Shown here piece by piece: positions 7,461 through 11,637 of a stretch of 11,637 nt of DNA; the stretch's first letter is position 1, and the number at the start of each line of letters is the position of its first letter. The notes beneath the pieces are model-generated. The model was not told the origin of the DNA. It made no database searches and saw nothing but the letters and a program-made list of their open reading frames with translations. Source of the DNA: Spirochaetaceae bacterium (lineage in GTDB: Bacteria; Spirochaetota; Spirochaetia; SZUA-6; Bin103); NCBI GenBank assembly GCA_028818385.1, contig JAPPNY010000103.1, positions 1 to 11,637 of the forward strand. Reading direction: 5' to 3'. The position numbers were made by a program, and so were the translations under genes.

Positions 7461-7490
7461 CGCGGCGGCGCCGGCGATGGCGCCGCCGCG
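7461..7490 (-). terminator. Very strong hairpin after the binding-protein gene
   Basis: A perfect 12-bp inverted repeat made only of G and C (7461-7472 with 7479-7490) has a 6-nt loop, GGCGAT. It lies 13 bp beyond the stop of the minus-strand solute-binding protein gene. No T-run follows on either strand. Together with the hairpin at 7408-7443 it fills the convergent gap, and being symmetric it could stop transcription from both sides. Confidence 0.55.
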
Positions 7491-7503
7491 CGGGAAGGAA
7501 GGG

Positions 7504-9078
7504 TCAGTTGCCTCCGACGATGTCCAGGTAGCGGTCCCACTTCTGCTGGTAGACCTGCACGAACTGGTCGCTGCCCAGCTTTGCGACGGTCTGCAGGTAC
7601 TCGTCCCACTTCTCGTCGATCGACTCCTGGCCGACGATGAACTTGTCCTTCATCTCGTTGTAGTAGGTGACCAGGTCGCCCCGCACCGCATTGATGGTGT
7701 CGATCTCCTCCTTGGTGCTGGCGATCGGCGGGAACGGCTCGATGTAGAAGTGCTGCAGCTTCTCGTCGAGCGGAAAGATCCAGGCGGGGAAGCGGTTGAT
7801 CCACGCCTGCTTGACCTGCAGGTGCGGATAGGGCGGCTGCCCCGCGCCGATCCGCAGCAACCGCTCGTTCAGGGACACGTCCTCGTCGGTCGGTATGAAC
7901 TCCTTCTCGCCGTCGACCACGCGGTAGGTGATCCCCTCGACGCCCCAGTTCTGGATGGTGATCGCCTCCTCGCTGTTGCGCACGAAGTCGATCCAGCGCA
8001 TCGCCCAGTCGGGCCGCTTGGCGTCCCGCGTGATGACCAGGCCTCTGCCTCCCGACAGGATGCGCCGCTCGAAGTACTGGTCGCCGTGCGGCCCGATCAG
8101 CGGCGGCGGGACGTTGAAGATCGGCGTCTCACCGTCCGGCGTTCCGTGCGGGTGGGAGCGGCTGAATACGAACGCCCACGTGCTCCAGAAGCTCACCGTG
8201 CCGACCCGGTCGTTGCCCACCTTCTCCAGCGTCGTGCCGCTGTTGTTCGTCAGGTACTCCTGGTCGAGCAGCTGCTCGCGGTAGAGCAGGTTCATGTACT
8301 CGAGGTATTCCCGGTAGCGGTCGCTCTCGTAGTCCCAGGAGACGGCGCCGTCGGTCACCGTGTAGGGGAGGTACATCGCCAGGTGCAGCCCGAATGCGTT
8401 GCCGATGATGTTGATGTCGCTCTTGCCGGTCGGAACCAGCGGGATCTCGTCCCGCTCGCCGTTGCCGTTGGGGTCGCCGTCGCGGAAGGCGGTCAACAGC
8501 TCGACGAAGTCATCGGTCGTCTCCGGCGTATCCATGTCCACGGCTTCGAGCCAGAGCATGTTGTGCATGAGGTTCTTCGACAGCGTGTTCGGCAGCACGA
8601 AGTGGTTGATCGCGTAGATCTCGCCGTCCGGGCTGGTCATGGACGCCTTGTGGAGCGGGTACTCCTCGAACCAGCGGCTGAGGTTGGGCGCATGCTCGGC
8701 GATCAGGTCGTTGAGCGGGATGACCAGCCCGTCGAGCGCGTAGTCGTAGACGTCGCCGATGCCGCTCGGGAGGTCGATCACGTCCGGCAGGTCGATGCCG
8801 GCGGCCAGCCGGGCGCGCAGCACCTCGCGGTAGTTGGAGGTTTCGATCACGTTCCACTCGACGTGGATGCCGGATTTCTCTTCCAGCGCCTGGTACGCCG
8901 GCAGGTCGTTGCTCGCCGGGCGGTGGTGGGCCGCCGCGCCGGAGTTGACCATGACGGTCAGCGTGGGCGTCTCCGCCGCGCCCTCGGCCATGGATGCCGC
9001 GTAGCCGTTGGCGATCCCGAAGATCCCCATCAGGACGATCACCGCGATCGCGGTGATCCAGAGTTTCGAGCGTTTCAT
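7504..9078 (-). CDS. Extracellular solute-binding protein, LplA/YtcQ-type sugar ABC transporter
   Basis: This encodes 524 residues of a family 1 extracellular (carbohydrate-type) solute-binding protein, the periplasmic receptor of the importer encoded just upstream. Residues 1-29 are a Sec signal (MKRSK, hydrophobic stretch, then GYAAS) with no lipobox Cys, so the protein should be free in the periplasm. The mature chain starts with a Glu/Ala-rich stretch, then TLTVMVNSG, and RARLAAGIDLPDVIDL (about 88-103) matches the usual ligand-domain motif. Size and the C-terminal FIVGQESIDEKWDEYLQ and VYQQKWDRYLD helices fit the long LplA/YtcQ subgroup, which in Bacillus handles oligosaccharides such as rhamnogalacturonan fragments. 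I prefer ATG 9078 over ATG 9084: AAGGAG lies 8 nt before 9078 but only 2 nt before 9084. It is the third gene of the operon, after two permeases. Ligand unknown. Confidence 0.92.
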   Translation of the reverse strand: MKRSKLWITAIAVIVLMGIFGIANGYAASMAEGAAETPTLTVMVNSGAAAHHRPASNDLPAYQALEEKSGIHVEWNVIETSNYREVLRARLAAGIDLPDVIDLPSGIGDVYDYALDGLVIPLNDLIAEHAPNLSRWFEEYPLHKASMTSPDGEIYAINHFVLPNTLSKNLMHNMLWLEAVDMDTPETTDDFVELLTAFRDGDPNGNGERDEIPLVPTGKSDINIIGNAFGLHLAMYLPYTVTDGAVSWDYESDRYREYLEYMNLLYREQLLDQEYLTNNSGTTLEKVGNDRVGTVSFWSTWAFVFSRSHPHGTPDGETPIFNVPPPLIGPHGDQYFERRILSGGRGLVITRDAKRPDWAMRWIDFVRNSEEAITIQNWGVEGITYRVVDGEKEFIPTDEDVSLNERLLRIGAGQPPYPHLQVKQAWINRFPAWIFPLDEKLQHFYIEPFPPIASTKEEIDTINAVRGDLVTYYNEMKDKFIVGQESIDEKWDEYLQTVAKLGSDQFVQVYQQKWDRYLDIVGGN

Positions 9079-9084
9079 GTGCAT

Positions 9085-9092
9085 AGCTCCTT
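9085..9092 (-). promoter_or_regulatory. Shine-Dalgarno site deciding the binding-protein start
   Basis: On the minus strand this reads AAGGAGCT. Its GGAG core is 8 nt before ATG 9078 and only 2 nt before ATG 9084, so the downstream ATG is the better start. Just upstream, TTGTCAGG occurs twice on the plus strand (9091-9098 and 9100-9107). Confidence 0.7.
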
Positions 9093-9147
9093 GTCAGGTT
9101 TGTCAGGTCGTGTCGGTCGACGATCAGGCTGCGGTTGTGCGCTAGGC

Positions 9148-9156
9148 TCACCTCCT
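9148..9156 (-). promoter_or_regulatory. Orphan perfect Shine-Dalgarno
   Basis: On the minus strand this reads AGGAGGTGA, a full 9-nt complement of the usual 16S rRNA 3' end. No start codon follows at a useful distance: the GTG inside it is too close, and the next in-frame codons have no start. It lies about 70 nt before the binding-protein start, in the leader between permease and binding-protein genes. Such orphan sites can bind 30S subunits and protect mRNA 5' ends, or can be remnants of a lost gene. Confidence 0.5.
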
Positions 9157-9175
9157 CGTCCGCGTTTTCGCTCGG

Positions 9176-9190
9176 GCCGCGCATCGCGGC
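9176..9190 (-). repeat. Compact hairpin between permease and binding-protein genes
   Basis: A perfect 6-bp inverted repeat, GCCGCG and CGCGGC, encloses a 3-nt loop, 13 bp beyond the LplC-type permease stop. It has no T-run. It could slow 3'-5' exonucleases or cause partial termination, either of which would set the permease to binding-protein ratio. Confidence 0.4.
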
Positions 9191-9203
9191 GCGTATCGGT
9201 CCG

Positions 9204-10100
9204 TCATCCCTTGAGTGCCCCGATCATGACGCCCTTCACGAAGTAGCGCTGCAGGAACGGGTACAGCATGACGATCGGCGCGATGGCCACGACGATCACC
9301 GCGTACTTGACCTTTATCATGGCCAGCACGCCCTCCTCGAAGTCGCCGGTATCCGCGTGCTGCAGCAGTGTCTCCAGCCGCGACATGACCACCACCCGCC
9401 GCAGGTAGATCTGGATCGGATGCAGGTCGGCATCCGGCAGATACAGGAGCGCCGGGAAGAAGCTGTTCCAGTGCTGGATGCCGTAGAACAGCGCCAGCAC
9501 GGCGACGATCGGCTGCGACAGCGGCAGGACGATCTTCCACACGATGCGCCACTCCTCGGCTCCCTCCAGGCGCGCGCACTCGAACAGGTCCTCGGGGAGT
9601 TGCTGGAAGAACGTCCGGCAGATGACCAGGTAGTACACGGAGATCAACGCCGGGAACACCATCGCCCAGCGCGAGCCGTAGAGGCCGAGCCTGGCGACGA
9701 TGATGAAGGTCGGGATGATGCCCCCCTGGAAGAGGAACGTCACCATGATCGCGACCATGAAGAAGTTGCGCGCGAAGAACTTCCGCTTGGACAGCGGATA
9801 GGCGGCCATCACCGTGAACACCAGGTTGAACAGCGTGCCCACGGCCGTATACCAGATCGTGTTGTAGTAGCTGCGCCAGATGCGGTCGTCCATGAGCACC
9901 GCCCGGTACGCGTCGATCTGCAGTCCCTTCGGGAGCAGCCACACCTCGTCGCGCAGCACCGCGTCGGTCTCGCTCAACGACATGCTGACGACGTACAGGA
10001 ACGGATAGAGCGTCACGACGAAGGCGACCACCACGATCACGTGCACGGCAAGGTCGAACCCCCGGTCCCCTGCGGTCCTGCGGAACGTCGTCGCGGTCAT
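9204..10100 (-). CDS. Carbohydrate ABC transporter permease, LplC/YtcP type
   Basis: This encodes 298 residues of an inner-membrane permease subunit with about six transmembrane helices (first at about 16-40). The cytoplasmic EAA loop, which docks onto the ATPase, reads ECARLEGAEEWRIVWKIVLP (174-193), with the conserved Gly180 and the LP end. Other LplC-type signatures are TLYPFLYVVSMSLS, FQGGIIPTFIIVARLGL (124-140) and HWNSFFPALLYL (210-221). It pairs with the LplB-type permease to form the translocation pore for the neighbouring binding protein. ATG 10100 follows the LplB stop by 13 nt; the ribosome binding site is weak (GCGAAG), which suggests translational coupling to the upstream gene. 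Confidence 0.94.
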   Translation of the reverse strand: MTATTFRRTAGDRGFDLAVHVIVVVAFVVTLYPFLYVVSMSLSETDAVLRDEVWLLPKGLQIDAYRAVLMDDRIWRSYYNTIWYTAVGTLFNLVFTVMAAYPLSKRKFFARNFFMVAIMVTFLFQGGIIPTFIIVARLGLYGSRWAMVFPALISVYYLVICRTFFQQLPEDLFECARLEGAEEWRIVWKIVLPLSQPIVAVLALFYGIQHWNSFFPALLYLPDADLHPIQIYLRRVVVMSRLETLLQHADTGDFEEGVLAMIKVKYAVIVVAIAPIVMLYPFLQRYFVKGVMIGALKG

Positions 10101-10113
10101 CGAGCTTCGCCGG

Positions 10114-11070
10114 TCACCACAACGAGGTGTCGGACAGCTTGCGGGCGATGTGATTGAACAGGAGCAGGAACGCCACGTTGATGACCGAGTCGAACAGGCC
10201 GACCGCGGCTCCGAAGCTGTACTCGCCGGAGAGGATGCCGCGCCGGTACACGTAGGTGGATATGACGTCGGCCACCTCGTAGGTCAGCCCGGAGTACATG
10301 AGCAGGATCTTCTCGAAGCCGACCGTGAACATGCGCCCGGAGCGCAGGATGAGCAGGATGATGATGGTGGCGCTGATCCCCGGCAGGGTGACGTAGCGGA
10401 TGCGCTGCCAGCGCGAGCAGCCGTCGACCTCGGCGGCGTCGTACAGCTCCTCGTCGATGCCGGCGATCGCCGCCAGGTAGATGATGGAGCCGAAGCCGAA
10501 GTCCTGCCAGATCTCGGAGAGCACGTACATCGGCCGGAACCAGCCCACCTCGTTCATGAAGTTGACCGGCGTGCCGCCCAGGCGGGCGATGATGACGTTG
10601 ATGATGCCGCCGTTGATGGAGACGAAATTCACCATGATGCCGACCACGACCACCACCGAGATGAAGTAGGGTAGATAGCTGACCGTCTGTACGGTGCGGC
10701 GGAAGCCCACCGAACGCACCTCGTTCAGGCACAGCGCGAACAGGATCGGCACCGGGAAGCCGAACAGCAGCATGTAGAAGCTGATGAGGAAGGTGTTGCG
10801 CACCAGGCGCCAGAAATAGATGGAGTCGAAGAACTGCAGGAACCACTTCAGCCCGACCCACTCGCTGCCCCAGATGCCGCGCCCGACCGAGTAGTCCTTG
10901 AACGCGATCACCATGCCGTACAGCGGCAGATAGCGGAACAGCGCGAAGTACAGGAGCGGCAGGATCATCATGATGATCCACGCCCGGTCACGGCGGATGA
11001 GAGAGATCAGCGACGGCTTTGCCGCGGTGAGTGCCGGCCTGGCCCCGGTGGTGGTCGGTTGCGCGCTCAC
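10114..11070 (-). CDS. Sugar ABC transporter permease, LplB/YteP type
   Basis: This encodes 318 residues of the partner permease, first gene of the importer operon. After a 30-residue Ala/Thr/Pro-rich cytoplasmic tail, the first helix (31-52) leads into YGMVIAFKDY and the GIWGSEWVGLKWF segment typical of LplB proteins. About six helices are predicted. The EAA loop reads DAAEVDGCSRWQRIRYVTLP (211-230). The C-terminal RGILSGEYSFGAAVGLFDSV is another family hallmark. The start is GTG 11070, preceded 5 nt upstream by GAGG (minus strand); no in-frame ATG lies near. No ATP-binding subunit is encoded in the window; LplBC systems of Bacillus use a shared MsmX-type ATPase encoded elsewhere, and the same may apply here. 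A candidate promoter lies at 11105-11134. Confidence 0.94.
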   Translation of the reverse strand: MSAQPTTTGARPALTAAKPSLISLIRRDRAWIIMMILPLLYFALFRYLPLYGMVIAFKDYSVGRGIWGSEWVGLKWFLQFFDSIYFWRLVRNTFLISFYMLLFGFPVPILFALCLNEVRSVGFRRTVQTVSYLPYFISVVVVVGIMVNFVSINGGIINVIIARLGGTPVNFMNEVGWFRPMYVLSEIWQDFGFGSIIYLAAIAGIDEELYDAAEVDGCSRWQRIRYVTLPGISATIIILLILRSGRMFTVGFEKILLMYSGLTYEVADVISTYVYRRGILSGEYSFGAAVGLFDSVINVAFLLLFNHIARKLSDTSLW

Positions 11071-11104
11071 CTCAACCTCATGCCATGGGCATCCGGAGAG
11101 GCAG

Positions 11105-11134
11105 AGTGTGGGTGTCGCGCCGAACCGGTGTCAA
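11105..11134 (-). promoter_or_regulatory. Candidate promoter for the importer operon
   Basis: On the minus strand a perfect TTGACA -35 box (plus 11129-11134) is followed after 18 bp by CACACT (plus 11105-11110), a poor -10 with three of six matches. A start near 11098 would give a leader of about 28 nt carrying the GAGG site before GTG 11070. The -35 is strong and well placed; the -10 is weak. Confidence 0.35.
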
Positions 11135-11235
11135 CAGGCCGCCTGTCCACCGGACCGCGGCAACGCCGCACGCTATCGCCCCGCATGGGCGGCAGCCACC
11201 CGGCGCGGTGGTCAGGTGCAGCCGTGCGGCGGTCC

Positions 11236-11264
11236 TTGACACCCCCCCCCGGCACGCGCACGAT
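11236..11264 (+). promoter_or_regulatory. Candidate promoter with poly-C spacer for second binding protein
   Basis: TTGACA (11236-11241) is followed by nine C (11242-11250), then GGCACGCG, then CACGAT (11259-11264), three of six matches to TATAAT including the conserved second A and last T. The spacer is exactly 17 bp. A start near 11271 would leave a leader of about 120 nt before ATG 11394. The weak -10 limits confidence. Confidence 0.3.
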
Positions 11265-11337
11265 CGCGGTGATGCCGAATTCCTGGTCTGCGCAACCGAA
11301 ACTGTGCTCGGAGGAGGCGACTGTGTTGACGTGCACG

Positions 11338-11367
11338 GATTGCCAGAATCAGGGGATCCCGGCAATC
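11338..11367 (+). repeat. Inverted repeat in leader of second binding protein
   Basis: GATTGCC (11338-11344) and GGCAATC (11361-11367) form a perfect 7-bp inverted repeat around 16 nt that itself contains GGGATCCC (11353-11360). A smaller GGGA-CAA-TCCC hairpin follows at 11369-11379. The group ends 3 nt before the AAGGAG ribosome binding site, so it could be a repressor operator or an RNA structure affecting translation. No known regulator site is recognised. Confidence 0.35.
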
Positions 11368-11393
11368 AGGGACAATCCCGACAAGGAGACGCT

Positions 11394-11621
11394 ATGACGG
11401 ATACGAGAAGATTGAACGCACTGATCTTTCCTGTGTGCTTCGCGGCCTTGATGAACGTGGCCGTTCTTGGCTTTGCCTCCGGTGAGACCGAAGCGGCGGC
11501 GGCGGAACCGGTTACTCTGAAAATGACGTCGTGGCTCAGTCAGTCTGTAGACACCTACGAGAATCATATCGTAGGACCCTTCAACCCGGGTTATTCGCGC
11601 TCCAGCCCGAAAGTTGGCTGA
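11394..11621 (+). pseudogene. Truncated solute-binding protein gene (5' part only)
   Basis: ATG 11394 has a good AAGGAG site 5 nt upstream and opens a typical extracellular solute-binding protein. There is a Sec signal (TDTRRLN, then a hydrophobic stretch to about residue 28, FAS), a Glu/Ala-rich mature start GETEAAAAEP, then VTLKMTSWLSQSVDTYENHI, the first beta-strand and helix of the binding fold. From about residue 63 (after GPFN) the sequence stops resembling the family, and a TGA ends the frame at residue 75, against 400 or more residues expected. Neither other frame resumes a recognisable binding-protein sequence in the remaining bases. So this is a deletion or rearrangement remnant, or an assembly join. 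It is not merely cut by the window end, because the stop is inside the window. Divergent from the importer operon, it may once have been a second receptor for related sugars. Confidence 0.65.
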
Positions 11622-11637
11622 ATTGAGGATTCGAGAC
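11614..11637 (+). CDS. Possible start of next gene, RecN-like N-terminus (partial)
   Basis: From TTG 11614 the frame reads (M/L)AELRIRD and runs off the window end. LAELRIRDF-type sequence is how many RecN (SMC-like DNA repair ATPase) proteins begin, usually as MLAELRIRDF. Here the codon before TTG is AAG rather than ATG, so either TTG is the start or the join is imperfect. There is no clear ribosome binding site. Eight residues are very little evidence; this may be chance. If real, it overlaps the TGA of the truncated binding-protein gene. Confidence 0.2.

Larger units (their letters stand above)
11071..11393. promoter_or_regulatory. Divergent control region between two transporter genes
   Basis: This 323-bp gap separates the minus-strand importer operon from the truncated plus-strand binding-protein gene. 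Several open frames cross it on both strands, but their translations (Arg, Pro, Thr, Ala rich) look like no family, and the frame at 11031-11621 has real protein character only after ATG 11394. It holds two TTGACA boxes facing outwards in the sense of divergent promoters, a run of nine C at 11242-11250, and small inverted repeats close to 11394. No regulator gene is nearby. Confidence 0.55.

Noticed and set aside
9149..9184. Possible leader peptide starting at the GTG inside the orphan Shine-Dalgarno
   Set aside because: The Shine-Dalgarno would overlap the start codon with no spacing, and the frame runs on into the binding-protein gene as a shadow.
7357..9246. Plus-strand open frame of 629 codons, the longest in the window
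   Set aside because: Antisense to the solute-binding protein; composition is Val/Asp/Arg/Leu heavy with no domain, typical of GC-rich antisense frames.
9135..10157. Plus-strand open frame of 340 codons, His/Asp/Arg/Gln-rich
   Set aside because: Antisense to the LplC-type permease; the His/Asp richness is simply the reverse complement of hydrophobic codons.
11622..11637. GGATTCGAGAC at the window edge resembling a tRNA T-arm
   Set aside because: The stem bases do not pair properly and there is no upstream anticodon or acceptor structure.

Overview
The window is high-GC DNA (roughly two thirds G+C by eye) from a diderm bacterium. My best guess is a free-living or host-associated member of the Spirochaetales. 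The clues are LplA/LplB/LplC-type sugar ABC transporters, and solute-binding proteins whose mature N-termini begin with short Glu/Ala-rich stretches after a Sec signal (AEGAAET, GETEAAAAEP), a style I associate with spirochaete binding proteins. No marker gene confirms this, so the taxonomic call is an inference. The coding genes are ordinary and intact except at the right edge. No CRISPR, rRNA, tRNA, phage or recognisable insertion sequence is visible.

Layout. (1) 1-367 holds no gene I can support. (2) 368-2660 is a divergent pair: a short-chain dehydrogenase resembling uronate dehydrogenase (minus) and a formylglycine sulfatase without a signal peptide (plus), separated by 55 bp with no Shine-Dalgarno for either gene. 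(3) 2778-4190 encodes a secreted, probably lipid-anchored Calx-beta protein in somewhat less GC-rich DNA. (4) 4227-6352 (minus) is a likely three-gene operon: DUF350 membrane protein, membrane-anchored lytic transglycosylase, MFS transporter. (5) 6440-7402 (plus) is a PHP-domain metallohydrolase with its own promoter-like sequence. (6) A 101-bp convergent gap carries two strong hairpins. (7) 7504-11070 (minus) is a sugar ABC transporter operon, in transcription order LplB-type permease, LplC-type permease, solute-binding protein, with no ATPase gene in the window. (8) 11071-11393 is a divergent regulatory region with two consensus TTGACA boxes, one of them followed by a run of nine C. (9) 11394-11621 is the 5' part of a second solute-binding protein gene that stops after 75 codons. 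Right at the window edge another reading frame begins that looks like the N-terminus of RecN.

How it may fit together. The SDR, sulfatase, PHP hydrolase and sugar importer are consistent with import and intracellular breakdown of a sulfated or uronate-containing glycan. The three-gene cluster at 4227-6352 looks like envelope maintenance and export, unrelated to this. The most interesting non-coding observations are the poly-C tract inside a promoter-like spacer, the hairpin plus perfect orphan Shine-Dalgarno between permease and binding-protein genes, and the broken binding-protein gene at the right edge. I found no clear candidate for a wholly new multi-gene system.
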